64,000 nt of DNA. Origin: Verrucomicrobiota bacterium (lineage in GTDB: Bacteria; Verrucomicrobiota; Verrucomicrobiia; Opitutales; Opitutaceae). The notes under the pieces are model-generated. The model saw nothing but the letters and a program-made list of their open reading frames with translations. It had not been told where the DNA came from and ran no database searches. The stretch lies in assembly GCA_016222805.1 (NCBI GenBank), contig JACRQG010000007.1, forward strand, positions 62,001-126,000, in the 5' to 3' direction. The translations under genes were made by a program, and so were the position numbers. Every line of letters starts with the position of its first letter. Within the stretch, counting starts at the first letter, position 1. Below are positions 9,414-17,299 of this stretch, in pieces.

Positions 9414-9887
9414 ATGAGCCTTGCGGCACCTGAATTGCGCGTCCAGGACGCGGCGGGTTGGCGGTTTGGGATCGCCGCGGCGTGCTTCAATCCGGCGCTG
9501 GTCGACGGTCTGCTGGAGCGGGTGAAGGCGCAACTCCATGCCGCGGGTGTGCGCCCGCGGGACCTCACGGTGGTGCGCGTCCCCGGTTCGCACGAGGTTC
9601 CCTGGGCCGCCCAGGAGCTGGCCCGTGGCGGCCGGTGCGATTGCGTGATCGGCCTTGGGGTGCTGATTGCCGGCGACACCAATCACCATGAGATGGTGGG
9701 GCAGAGTGTTTCGCACGCATTGCAGACCGTGGCCCTGACCACCCGGGTGCCGGTGATCAACGGGGTGATCGTGGTGAATTCCGTGGCGCAAGCCCGCGCC
9801 CGGTGCCTCGGCCGCATCAATCGCGGCGCGGAGTTCGCGGCCGCAGCCCTGACCATGGCGGCGTTGAAGAAAGGGAAATCGCGATGA
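9414..9887 (+). CDS. ribH: 6,7-dimethyl-8-ribityllumazine synthase
   Basis: A 157-residue enzyme (typical length about 155) that condenses the RibB product with 5-amino-6-ribitylamino-uracil to form lumazine. Motifs: FNPALVDGL near the N-terminus (aromatic plus Asn substrate loop), VPGSHEVPWAAQEL (phosphate-binding helix), VIGLGVLIAGDTNHHEMV (contains the catalytic His), and VPVINGVIVVNSVAQA. The ATG at 9414 fits the family N-terminus. The upstream 139-base gap after ribB shows no gene. The stop codon overlaps the nusB start (ATGA), indicating co-translation. Confidence 0.95.
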   Translation: MSLAAPELRVQDAAGWRFGIAAACFNPALVDGLLERVKAQLHAAGVRPRDLTVVRVPGSHEVPWAAQELARGGRCDCVIGLGVLIAGDTNHHEMVGQSVSHALQTVALTTRVPVINGVIVVNSVAQARARCLGRINRGAEFAAAALTMAALKKGKSR

Positions 9888-10327
9888 GCAAAGCCTTGTT
9901 TGTCCAGCGACGTGACGGCCGGGTGGCGGCCCTGCAGTACCTGTACGCGTGGAGCATGAATCCGCCGGCCAACCTCGCGGAGGATCTGCGGGTCTTCTTC
10001 GAAGGCTGCGAGCATCCCCGCGAGCATTACGGCTATGCCGAGGAGATCATCCAGGGGGTGATCCTGCACAGCGACGAGATCGACGCGCGGATCAAGGCGC
10101 TGGCGCAGAACTGGGAGTTCGATCGCATCGCCAAGATCGACCTCACCATCCTGCGCCTGGCGATGTTCGAGATGATCTTCCGCAAGGACATCCCGCCGGT
10201 GGTGTCGATCAACGAGGCGATCGACCTGTCGAAGCAATTTTCCAACGCCGACGCCAAGCGCTTCATCAACGGCATCCTCGACCGCCTCAAGGACCAGCTC
10301 GGCCGCGACGCCCGCAAGGCGGAGTAA
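9884..10327 (+). CDS. nusB: transcription antitermination factor NusB
   Basis: A 147-residue all-helical RNA-binding protein that joins NusE (S10) on boxA RNA to allow antitermination of rRNA operons. Family hallmarks are present: the N-terminal RRDGRVAALQYLYAW helix, the long middle section, then LRLAMFEMIFRKDIPPVVSINEAIDLSK and RFINGILDRL. The start overlaps the ribH stop by four bases. A ribH-nusB junction is a widespread bacterial arrangement, which supports the start choice. Confidence 0.95.
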   Translation: MSKALFVQRRDGRVAALQYLYAWSMNPPANLAEDLRVFFEGCEHPREHYGYAEEIIQGVILHSDEIDARIKALAQNWEFDRIAKIDLTILRLAMFEMIFRKDIPPVVSINEAIDLSKQFSNADAKRFINGILDRLKDQLGRDARKAE

Positions 10328-10351
10328 GGAATCCCCGGAGCCCGGAGGGCA

Positions 10352-11293
10352 ATGTTCGGCCTTTTCAAGAAATTCAAAGACGGGCTGGCGAAGACGGTCA
10401 CGGCCATCGCCCAGAAGACCCATGGCCTGTTCGGAGGCCGGAGGATCGACGCGGCCTCGCTCGACGAACTCGAGGAGGCCCTGTACACCGCCGATTTCGG
10501 GGTCGAAACCACGGATGAGATCCTCGCCGAGATCAAGGCGGCCTACCGGCAGGACAAGGACCTCCAGGGCCGGCGCGCCGCGGAGATCGGTGCCGCCGTC
10601 CTTGCCCGGGTGCTCGCGGGCAGCGAGGGAACCCTTCCCCCGACGGCTGGCACCGGTGGTTCGTCGCCCGCTCGCCAACCGATCGTGATCGCGATGATTG
10701 GCGTCAACGGCTCCGGGAAGACGACGTCGTCGGCGAAACTGGCGTGGAAACTGAAGCAGGAGGGGAGCACCGTGATGCTCGCGGCGTGCGACACCTTCCG
10801 GGCGGCCGCGGTGGAGCAGCTCAAGACCTGGGCGACGCGCCTGGAACTCGACATCGTCGCCAGCCACACCGGGGCAGACGCGGCGGCGGTGGCGTTTGAC
10901 GCCTGGCAGGCGGCGAAATCGCGCGGCCGCGACTACCTGATTGTCGACACCGCCGGCCGCCTGCACACCAAGAGCAACCTCATGGAGGAGTTGGCGAAGA
11001 TCCGGCGGGTCCTGCAGAAGAACGATCCCGCCGCGCCCCAGCACCGCTGGCTGGTGGTGGATGGTTCACTCGGCAGCAATTCGATCGAGCAGGCGCGGGT
11101 CTTTCACCAAAGTTTCGGTCTCACGGGCCTCATCGTCACGAAGCTCGATGGGACGAGTCGGGGCGGTGCCCTGGTCGGCATCTATCGGCAGCTGAAGATC
11201 CCGATCTTTTTCCTCGGCCTCGGCGAGCAGCCGGAGGACTTGCAGCCTTTCAGCGTGCAGAACTACTCGCGGGCGGTCTTCGGCCTGGAGTGA
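10352..11293 (+). CDS. ftsY: signal recognition particle receptor FtsY
   Basis: A 313-residue SRP GTPase that docks ribosome-nascent-chain/SRP complexes at the membrane. The short N-terminus (FGLFKKFKDGLAKTV) is amphipathic and the acidic A domain is nearly absent. The NG domain is complete: G1 GVNGSGKT (117-124), the insertion-box segment DTFRAAAVEQL (148-158), G3 DTAGR (199-203), G4 TKLDG (263-267) and the closing GLGEQPEDLQPF. One oddity is VVDGSLGSNSIEQA (about 236-249), where most FtsY proteins read DATTGQNA. It is the last gene of the rib-nus-fts run, 24 bases after nusB. Confidence 0.95.
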   Translation: MFGLFKKFKDGLAKTVTAIAQKTHGLFGGRRIDAASLDELEEALYTADFGVETTDEILAEIKAAYRQDKDLQGRRAAEIGAAVLARVLAGSEGTLPPTAGTGGSSPARQPIVIAMIGVNGSGKTTSSAKLAWKLKQEGSTVMLAACDTFRAAAVEQLKTWATRLELDIVASHTGADAAAVAFDAWQAAKSRGRDYLIVDTAGRLHTKSNLMEELAKIRRVLQKNDPAAPQHRWLVVDGSLGSNSIEQARVFHQSFGLTGLIVTKLDGTSRGGALVGIYRQLKIPIFFLGLGEQPEDLQPFSVQNYSRAVFGLE

Positions 11294-11352
11294 GAGCGCG
11301 AGACCGCGGTTCCGGGGCAGCCGGCGACGAAGCGGGAGGGGAATTGATGTAG

Positions 11353-11372
11353 GCGGGGCGACCCAGCCCCGC
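11353..11372. repeat. GC-rich intergenic palindrome, copy 3
   Basis: GCGGGGC-GACCCA-GCCCCGC has 7-bp perfect arms. It is the first of three palindromes in the convergent gap between ftsY and the ZnuD-like receptor (11294-11530). Convergent gaps are typical REP locations. Confidence 0.55.
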
Positions 11373-11396
11373 TGAATCGTGCCGCGTTGGCAGGGA

Positions 11397-11416
11397 GCGC
11401 GACGAGGTCGTCGCGC
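11397..11416. repeat. GC-rich intergenic palindrome, related type
   Basis: GCGCGACGA-GG-TCGTCGCGC is a perfect 9-bp inverted repeat between copies 3 and 4. Its sequence differs from theirs, but arm length and two-base loop match copy 1. Confidence 0.5.
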
Positions 11417-11444
11417 CCACAGGACGGACATTGCCTAACTACAG

Positions 11445-11464
11445 GCGGGGCGACCGCGCCCCGC
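11445..11464. repeat. GC-rich intergenic palindrome, copy 4
   Basis: GCGGGGCG-ACCG-CGCCCCGC has 8-bp perfect arms. It shares the preceding AGG with copy 3, so the similarity extends a few bases beyond the palindrome. Confidence 0.55.
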
Positions 11465-11530
11465 GGGATCAGGCTGCGACACCCGTCCCGCGGGCGGCCC
11501 CGGCTGCCTTTCGCCGGTTTCGCCTTCCGC

Positions 11531-13681
11531 TCAGAAAGTCACGCGCATGCCTGCGGTGAAGTTCCGGCCGGGTAGCGGGGCGAGGTCCTTCAGGAAGGAA
11601 GGGTGCGGCCGCGCCTCGGCGTTGGTGAGGTTGGTCGCGCGCAGGAAGAGCTCGGCGCGCAGGTGCCCGGCGACAATCGCGCGGCTCACATGGGCACTGA
11701 GCTGGCCGTAACCGGGGCTGGAGGTTTCGGTGGCGGCCACGCGGCGCTGGGCCAGGGTGTGCTGGAAGTCGACTCCCGTGCTCCAGGATTCGACCGCCCA
11801 CAGCAGGCCGAGGCCGACGCGGGCGGCGGGAATCCGCGGGAGAGGGCGACCTCCCTCCTCGGCGCGGGTCAGATCGGCGGTGAACCGCACGTCGAACTGG
11901 CGACCCTGCGCTTCATGCAGGTGCCAGAGCCCCTCCAGCTCCGCGCCCCAGAAACGCGCCTCGCGTTGCACGTACCGGTAGACAGGAAGGCCTCCGCCGT
12001 GCGCCGTCGCCGCGGCGGCCTCCGGCAACAGGAACTCCCAGCCGGCGTCGTCTTCAATCGCCACGCGCCCGGTCGGCTGTTCGAAGATGTAGCCGTCAAA
12101 CCCATGGGTGAAGACGGTAAGAGCGCCGGTGACGGCGCCGGTCCGGCGACGAAGGCTGAGTTCGAGGCCGATCGATTCTTCGACGTTCAACCCGGCATCG
12201 CCGATCTCGTACGCCTGCGTCCCGGCGTGCGGCCCGTCGGCGTAAAGTTCCTGCGCATTGGGCGCACGGCCGGTGCGCGTGAGCGAGGCTGCGAGGGCCC
12301 AGGCGGAGTCGAACTTCCAGACCAACCCGAGCGAACCGTTCAGTTGCTCATGGCGGCGCTCCCGCTGCCCCTCGGCGTTGATCCGGGTGCGCTCCAGCCG
12401 AAGCCCCGCCTGCCACGTGAAGGCGCCATGGGAGAGTTCCTCGAAGGCGAAGAGGGCCTGGCTGCGGGTCTTCGACGGCGGCAGGAACGCCTCGTCGCCT
12501 TCGGCCTCGAGTTCGCTGCGGGTGGATTGGGCCCCGAGTGCGCCCGTCCAGCCGGGCAGGCCTCCGTGGAGCAGGTCGGCCCGGGCATCATGGCCCCGGT
12601 GGGTGAAGACGGTGCCGACAGCGCCGTCGGGCTCCAATTCAGTGTGGCGGTAGTTCACGCGGCCGAACTTGGCCTTGACCCCTTGCAGCCAGCCGCCGGG
12701 CTGGCGCCACTCGCCTTGGACGTCCGTCCGGCGCTGGCGGAGTCGGATGCGCACCCCGCCTTCCTCTCCTCCCTCCTCGCCGTGGGCGTGCCCGGGCACG
12801 CCGTAGAACGAATCGAACCCGTTGCGGCTGGCGCCGACAAAAAAGTTCCGGCCGACCAGCGACAGTCCCGCGGCGGCGCCCTCTGAATCCAGTGCGCTGT
12901 TCGGCAGCCGATAACGGGCGTGCTCCTCAGGTTCCTCGCCGTGTTCCGCGGCTTCGGCGGCCTCGGCGGCGCGCACGCGCGCGCTTTCCGCGAAGCCGGG
13001 GATACGCACGTCCCGCGCGGAGCGACGGAATCCATCGAGGTGCAGCACGAGGGCGTGGTCCCGGCCGGGCAGGAGGTTCAGATCGATCACCCCGCCCCGG
13101 GCGAGATCCTCCGCCGCGGAGCCGAAGCGGACCTCGGCGCCCCCGCGGACGCGTTCGCCAGTCAGCTCAGTTTCGATGCGGTGGCTGATCACGTTGACCA
13201 CGCCGCCGACAGCGGCGCTGCCGTACAGCAGGGATGCGGGACCGCGCACGGCCTCGATGCGTTCGACGAGAAAAGGCTCGATGCCCACGGCGTGGTCCGG
13301 GCTGGTGGCCGAGGCGTCGAGTGACACGACGCCGTTTTCCAGGAGGCGCAGGCGATCGCCGCCGAGTCCGCGGATGATCGGCCGGCTCGCTCCAGGGCCA
13401 AACGAGGTGGCCTGGATGCCCGGCTCGTTCGCGAGGGTCTCGCCAAGGGTCGACTGTTGCTTGAGGAGGAGCGACCGGCCGCTGAGGACCGTCGTGGTCT
13501 GGGCCAGATCGACCTGGTTGCGTTGGAAGGGCGCGGCGGAGATCACGAACTGATCCAGCGTGATCGGCGCGTGCGTGTGCGCCGCCGCGCTCGAAGGCGA
13601 GGGCGGGGCGGAATCGGCGGCAGCCGCGATGATCGGCGCCGAAGTGAGAACGGTAACGGAGAGAAGTCGGGAAAGGTGCAT
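11531..13681 (-). CDS. ZnuD-like TonB-dependent receptor (probable zinc or other divalent metal)
   Basis: A 716-residue outer-membrane receptor. A signal peptide (MHLSRLLSVTVLTSAPIIAA) precedes a short His-containing linker (AAAHTHAPIT) and a plug with the ZnuD-type signature RPIIRGLGGDRLRLLENG followed by LDASATSPDHAVGIEP and RGPASLLYGSAAVGGVVNV. Extracellular loops are rich in His and Glu (EHGEEPEEHAR; HAHGEEGGEEGG), as in ZnuD, where such loops trap zinc. The chain ends in GMRVTF. The ATG at 13681 gives the signal peptide; the frame is open for 18 further codons upstream. It is the last gene of the - strand metal unit, after a small His/Asp-rich protein. Confidence 0.88.
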   Translation of the reverse strand: MHLSRLLSVTVLTSAPIIAAAADSAPPSPSSAAAHTHAPITLDQFVISAAPFQRNQVDLAQTTTVLSGRSLLLKQQSTLGETLANEPGIQATSFGPGASRPIIRGLGGDRLRLLENGVVSLDASATSPDHAVGIEPFLVERIEAVRGPASLLYGSAAVGGVVNVISHRIETELTGERVRGGAEVRFGSAAEDLARGGVIDLNLLPGRDHALVLHLDGFRRSARDVRIPGFAESARVRAAEAAEAAEHGEEPEEHARYRLPNSALDSEGAAAGLSLVGRNFFVGASRNGFDSFYGVPGHAHGEEGGEEGGVRIRLRQRRTDVQGEWRQPGGWLQGVKAKFGRVNYRHTELEPDGAVGTVFTHRGHDARADLLHGGLPGWTGALGAQSTRSELEAEGDEAFLPPSKTRSQALFAFEELSHGAFTWQAGLRLERTRINAEGQRERRHEQLNGSLGLVWKFDSAWALAASLTRTGRAPNAQELYADGPHAGTQAYEIGDAGLNVEESIGLELSLRRRTGAVTGALTVFTHGFDGYIFEQPTGRVAIEDDAGWEFLLPEAAAATAHGGGLPVYRYVQREARFWGAELEGLWHLHEAQGRQFDVRFTADLTRAEEGGRPLPRIPAARVGLGLLWAVESWSTGVDFQHTLAQRRVAATETSSPGYGQLSAHVSRAIVAGHLRAELFLRATNLTNAEARPHPSFLKDLAPLPGRNFTAGMRVTF

Positions 13682-13730
13682 GACAGTACGGGTGGAGGAG
13701 GAGCGGGACGCACGGCGTGCGGCCCAGGCG

Positions 13731-13787
13731 GGCACGAGGGTTCGTGCCAGGAATCCGTGGGGGCGGCTCGAATCCGGCCGCGCCTAC
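13731..13787 (+). other. tRNA-like remnant or structured leader (hairpin plus T-arm-like segment)
   Basis: Two features sit in the 121-base gap ahead of the ZnuD-like receptor. GGCACGA/TCGTGCC (13731-13737 and 13742-13748) forms a 7-bp hairpin. GGCGGCTCGAATCCGGCC (13762-13779) looks like a tRNA T-arm and is followed by CGCGCCTA, which resembles an acceptor 3' strand. No complete cloverleaf can be drawn: only about 60 bases separate the possible acceptor strands. I read it as a decayed tRNA 3' end or a chance structure. Confidence 0.3.
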
Positions 13788-13802
13788 GGTGTTGACCAAA
13801 CC

Positions 13803-14165
13803 TCAACCCAGTGTCGGCGGTCCGCGCTCCGGTTGCCGCAGGTACCGCGGTGCAATCAGATGGAGCTCGGCGGCAGTGACCGGAGAGACCCCTTGCGTCA
13901 GCGACTGCGGTGGCACGAAGGCCAGCGGGGCGACCGGCAAGGCCAGGCCCGCGGCGAACAGCACCACGGCGCATCCGGCATCCTCGTCGTGATCCGATCG
14001 GGCGGGGGCGGGCGAGTGATCCGGGCAGGTGGACAGGCTGCCATGCAACCACGCGTGGGCCGTCGGACTGGCGGCGAAGACGGTCAGGGCCAGCACCAGT
14101 GCCGCACTGCCCGCCGCCAGGAGGCGGTGGAGCGGCGAAGCGACGGGCGGGCGTGAATCGGACAT
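13803..14165 (-). CDS. small membrane or secreted protein with His/Asp-rich segment
   Basis: A 120-residue protein with a hydrophobic segment (about 14-37) that could be a signal peptide ending at AHA or a membrane anchor. It is followed by HGSLSTCPDHSPAPARSDHD (41-60), with several potential metal ligands and one Cys; a second Cys (GCAVVLFAAG) begins another hydrophobic stretch. Its place directly before the ZnuD-like receptor suggests an accessory role in metal uptake, but I recognise no family. The ATG at 14165 follows the beta-propeller gene by 57 bases, consistent with one operon. Confidence 0.6.
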   Translation of the reverse strand: MSDSRPPVASPLHRLLAAGSAALVLALTVFAASPTAHAWLHGSLSTCPDHSPAPARSDHDEDAGCAVVLFAAGLALPVAPLAFVPPQSLTQGVSPVTAAELHLIAPRYLRQPERGPPTLG

Positions 14166-14222
14166 GGCGGGCGAAACCGTTGCGGTTTTACCCGAGTCGT
14201 CAAGCAGGCGCGGGGCCCCTGG

Positions 14223-15752
14223 TCAGCGCGGGCGGCTCACGATGAAGCGCACGTCGAAGAGCCACCACGCTCCGTCGCGCCGCTCGATCCTCCCAAGAAA
14301 CTCGCGCCCGGGCTGGCTGGCGCCGGCCTGCAGCTCCGGCGCCACGCGCATCTCCCGATCCCCGGCGGCGATTACGCCGGGCACTTCGCCATGGCGAATC
14401 TCCAGCCTGCCTGCCTCCGGCCGCGCCCGCAGCACCGTGCCTCGGATGGGATAACCGCGCAGTTGCTCGGGCGTCGGAGCGCAATCGCAGTTTTTCTCCG
14501 CGGTCAGCAACTCGCCTTCCGGAATCGTGACGAGCAGCGTGCGGACCGCCGGCGGGGCATCGGAGGTGTACGTGACGAGCAGGCGGGCCGGCTCGTTGCC
14601 GCCCAGGTAGTCCCGCACCAGCGCGAGGCGCGGAAAACCCTTCACCCTTGCGGCGGAAGCGGACGTCAGGGGAAGCGGCGGCGTGGACGTGAAATCGGGT
14701 GTGATCCGCCGCAGCCAAAGGGTGCCGGCGAGGTCCACCCAGGTGACGAGCAGGGCGCCGTCGCGCAGGATGGCCGTGGCGACCCGTCCGGCGGGTTTGG
14801 TGTCGTTGACGGCCAGCGGCAGCAGGAACCGGCCCCCGGCGTCCGGCGAGAAGGAGACCAGCACCCGCGGATCGTTGTCGGCGGCGGTGTACCACGCAGC
14901 GGCCACCCGGCCGCCATCGCTCGCGAGTTGCGGCCCGTTCACCGGGCACGCGTTCAGGCGCCAGTCGTCCTGGCTCAACGGACGCGGCGGATCCCAGGTG
15001 TCGCCGCGAAACCGCGTGACGCGGATGTCGCGCACCTCGTCCTCGGTCCGGCCGCGATAGGCCAGGAGGGCGGTGCCGTCGGGAAATGCGGTGAGGGTGG
15101 TCTGACAGCAGTCGCAGACCGCGGGATCGACCAGGGTGTCCGGGCCGCTGGTTCCCAGGACGCGGGCGAAGAGCTGCTGGAACTTGCCCCCACGGTGCCG
15201 GGCCCGGCCATCGAGCCAGGCGGCGAGGACCCGACCGTCGGCCAGCGTGGCGAGGGAGACGAACTCCACCGACTGGCTCTCGCGCGTGAGGGGGACGGGG
15301 TGGTCCCAGGTCTTTCCGTGGTCGGCGGTCGCACTGATGAAGGCGCGATACCCCGGTCCGTGGTGATCTCCGGCATGGGAGGTCGTACCCGGGGGAGGGG
15401 GCGTCTCCGGATTGTTGACAAACCAGACGGCGGTGGCCCGGCCATGGCCGTCTGCGGTCAGCGCCGGAAAGTCGGCCCAGTTGACGAACCAGCCCTCGCC
15501 GCGGGCGACCGTGGCGGCCGGGGTCCAGCGGCGCTGGGCAGGATCGAAGCGGGAGAACCGCAGGGCGGTGGCGCGGCCTTCCGTCTCCAGCCAGGTCAGC
15601 CAGGCATTGCCGGCCGGATCCACGGCCAGAGAGCTTCCGGACGCACCCGACGCAGCGGCCGGATTTGGCAGTTCCTCAAAGGTGATGGCAGGTTCCGCGG
15701 CCGCGCCGGCGAGCGGAAACAACAGGAGGGCGAGCACCGAGCGAAGCGTCAT
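14223..15752 (-). CDS. sialidase-fold (BNR-like) beta-propeller protein with C-terminal CusF-like domain
   Basis: A 509-residue secreted protein (signal peptide MTLRSVLALLLFPLAGAAA). Residues about 25-415 form a propeller of the sialidase/BNR type, with Asp-box-like turns such as SATADHGKTWD and a Cys cluster VCDCCQTT. After a second Cys pair (NCDC), the last about 75 residues (GYPIRGTVLRARP...RHGEVPGV...WWLFDVRFI) align position by position with the CusF-like protein encoded three genes upstream. It keeps the His but has AAGDREM where the Met ligands (AMTM) should be. Copper binding by this copy is thus doubtful. An in-frame GTG at 15770 overlaps the modB stop (GTGA) and is an alternative start. 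The role is unknown; the context is copper handling. Confidence 0.75.
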   Translation of the reverse strand: MTLRSVLALLLFPLAGAAAEPAITFEELPNPAAASGASGSSLAVDPAGNAWLTWLETEGRATALRFSRFDPAQRRWTPAATVARGEGWFVNWADFPALTADGHGRATAVWFVNNPETPPPPGTTSHAGDHHGPGYRAFISATADHGKTWDHPVPLTRESQSVEFVSLATLADGRVLAAWLDGRARHRGGKFQQLFARVLGTSGPDTLVDPAVCDCCQTTLTAFPDGTALLAYRGRTEDEVRDIRVTRFRGDTWDPPRPLSQDDWRLNACPVNGPQLASDGGRVAAAWYTAADNDPRVLVSFSPDAGGRFLLPLAVNDTKPAGRVATAILRDGALLVTWVDLAGTLWLRRITPDFTSTPPLPLTSASAARVKGFPRLALVRDYLGGNEPARLLVTYTSDAPPAVRTLLVTIPEGELLTAEKNCDCAPTPEQLRGYPIRGTVLRARPEAGRLEIRHGEVPGVIAAGDREMRVAPELQAGASQPGREFLGRIERRDGAWWLFDVRFIVSRPR

Positions 15753-15766
15753 GGAGCGAAAGGGAC

Positions 15767-16462
15767 TCACCCGCGGCGGCGCTGCAAGAGCGTCACCGCC
15801 AGCAACAGCGCAAAGGAGAGCACGAGGAGCGCGGCGGCGAAGGCGTGGGCCTGCGGATACGCGAGGGCCTGGACTTCGTCATAGAGGGCAATGCTGGCCA
15901 CCTTGGTCACCCCGGGGATGGAGCCGCCGATCATCAGGACGACCCCGAATTCGCCGAGGGTGTGGGCGAACCCCAGGGTGAGCCCCGCGGCGATGCCGCG
16001 CCAGGCGAGGGGCACGTGCAGCCGCAGGAAGACGCGCAGCGGGGAGGCGCCGAGCGCGCGGCCGGCGTCGAGCAGATCGGCCGGCACGCTCCGCAGGGCC
16101 GCCTGGAAGGGCTGGACCGCGAACGGCAGCGAGTAGAACACCGAGGCAATCACGAGGCCGGTGAAGGAAAACGCCAGCGGGGCGCCCATCGCCTCGCGCC
16201 ACCAACTGCCCGGGGGGTGCCGGGGCGAAAACGCCACCAGGAGGTAAAACCCGATGACCGTCGGCGGCAGCACAATCGGCAGCGCGACGAGCGTCTCAAT
16301 CGCCGGGGCCACGCGCCGCCGGGTCGTGTTGAGCCAGTGGGCCAGCGGCAGGCCGAGGAGCCCGAGCAGCACGGTGGTCAGCGCCGCCAGTCGCAGGGTC
16401 AGCCAGAGCGACTGCCAGAGCGGGGACGACAAGCCGGGAAAACTGGACGCGGATTCGGGCAA
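15767..16462 (-). CDS. modB: molybdate ABC transporter permease
   Basis: A 231-residue inner-membrane permease with about five helices. It carries the ModB-typical VALPIVLPPTVIGFYLL segment and the EAA loop DAGRALGASPLRVFLRLHVP, then AHTLGEFGVVLMIGGSIPG, where GEFG is characteristic of the molybdate/tungstate group. The start appears to be TTG at 16462, preceded by GAGGG at a workable distance. It follows modA by 33 bases. No modC ATPase is present in the window, so the partner must be encoded elsewhere or shared. Confidence 0.9.
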   Translation of the reverse strand: MPESASSFPGLSSPLWQSLWLTLRLAALTTVLLGLLGLPLAHWLNTTRRRVAPAIETLVALPIVLPPTVIGFYLLVAFSPRHPPGSWWREAMGAPLAFSFTGLVIASVFYSLPFAVQPFQAALRSVPADLLDAGRALGASPLRVFLRLHVPLAWRGIAAGLTLGFAHTLGEFGVVLMIGGSIPGVTKVASIALYDEVQALAYPQAHAFAAALLVLSFALLLAVTLLQRRRG

Positions 16463-16495
16463 GGGGGGATACCCTCAACACGGAACGCCGGGCGC

Positions 16496-17299
16496 TCAAC
16501 GCTCAACTCCGGCCGGAAGGCGGAAACCGAAACGATCCAGGATGGCCCGGGCCTGCGGCGACCGCAGGAAGACGAGATAGTCGCGGGCGGCGGCGTTGCC
16601 GGCTCCGCGCCGGGTGAGGACCGCTCCCTGCTCCAGCGGGGCGTGCAGGTGCCCGGGTATCTCCAGCCACCTTCCCGTGCCGCGGAGCGCCGGAGCGGCA
16701 ACGAGCGACAGCGCCACCAGGCCGGCGTCCGCGCTGCCGGTCTGAATGAACTGCGCGGTCTGCGAGATGTTCTCGCCGAGGACGAGCCTGGGCTGAATCT
16801 CGATCCAGACGCCGGTATTCTCGAGCAGCTCCCGCGCGGCGCGCCCGTAGGGGGCGTGGGAGGGATTCGCGATGGCGAAACGGCGCAACTGGGGGTGGCG
16901 CAGGGTCGCCGCCAGCGAGGCCAGGTCGAGATCGGTTCGTGTCGTCCAGAGAACCAGCCGACCGATTCCGTAGAGGGTCAGGCTGGTCGGATCCGCCTCC
17001 CCCGCGGCGATCAACTCTCGCGGGTACCTCATGTCCGCCGACAGAAACACATCGAAGGGCGCACCCTGGCGGATCTGGGCGAACAGGTTTCCTGAGGAGC
17101 CGGTGGAGACCGTGAGGCGCGCGCCGGCATACTGCGCATGCAGGGCCTCCAGGCAGAACACGAGATCGCTGGCCGCGGCCACGGTGACGGTGGCGGGTGC
17201 GGCCGGGCACCGGGGTGCGCCAACCCCGAGCCATGCGGCTGCCAGGCCGAATCCGACGCACTTCCGCACCCAGCGGACCGCGCGCGCGCGCGGCGTCAT
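16496..17299 (-). CDS. modA: molybdate (or tungstate) periplasmic binding protein
   Basis: A 267-residue periplasmic type-2 binding protein. The signal peptide contains VGFGLAAAWLGVGAPRCPA. The mature part begins VTVAAASDLVFCLEAL, followed by STGSSGNLFAQIRQGAPFDVFLSAD, the typical ModA anion-binding Ser/Asp layout. GLVALSLV and the C-terminal DYLVFLRSPQARAILDRFGF complete the family pattern. The ATG at 17299 overlaps the stop of the CusF-like gene by four bases, so uptake of molybdate is translationally coupled to copper-related genes. An oxyanion other than molybdate cannot be excluded from sequence alone. Confidence 0.9.
   Translation of the reverse strand: MTPRARAVRWVRKCVGFGLAAAWLGVGAPRCPAAPATVTVAAASDLVFCLEALHAQYAGARLTVSTGSSGNLFAQIRQGAPFDVFLSADMRYPRELIAAGEADPTSLTLYGIGRLVLWTTRTDLDLASLAATLRHPQLRRFAIANPSHAPYGRAARELLENTGVWIEIQPRLVLGENISQTAQFIQTGSADAGLVALSLVAAPALRGTGRWLEIPGHLHAPLEQGAVLTRRGAGNAAARDYLVFLRSPQARAILDRFGFRLPAGVER

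Noticed and set aside
13690-13800. A complete tRNA gene before the ZnuD-like receptor
   Set aside because: The T-arm-like part is good, but the acceptor strands are only about 60 bases apart and no D-arm or anticodon arm can be placed.
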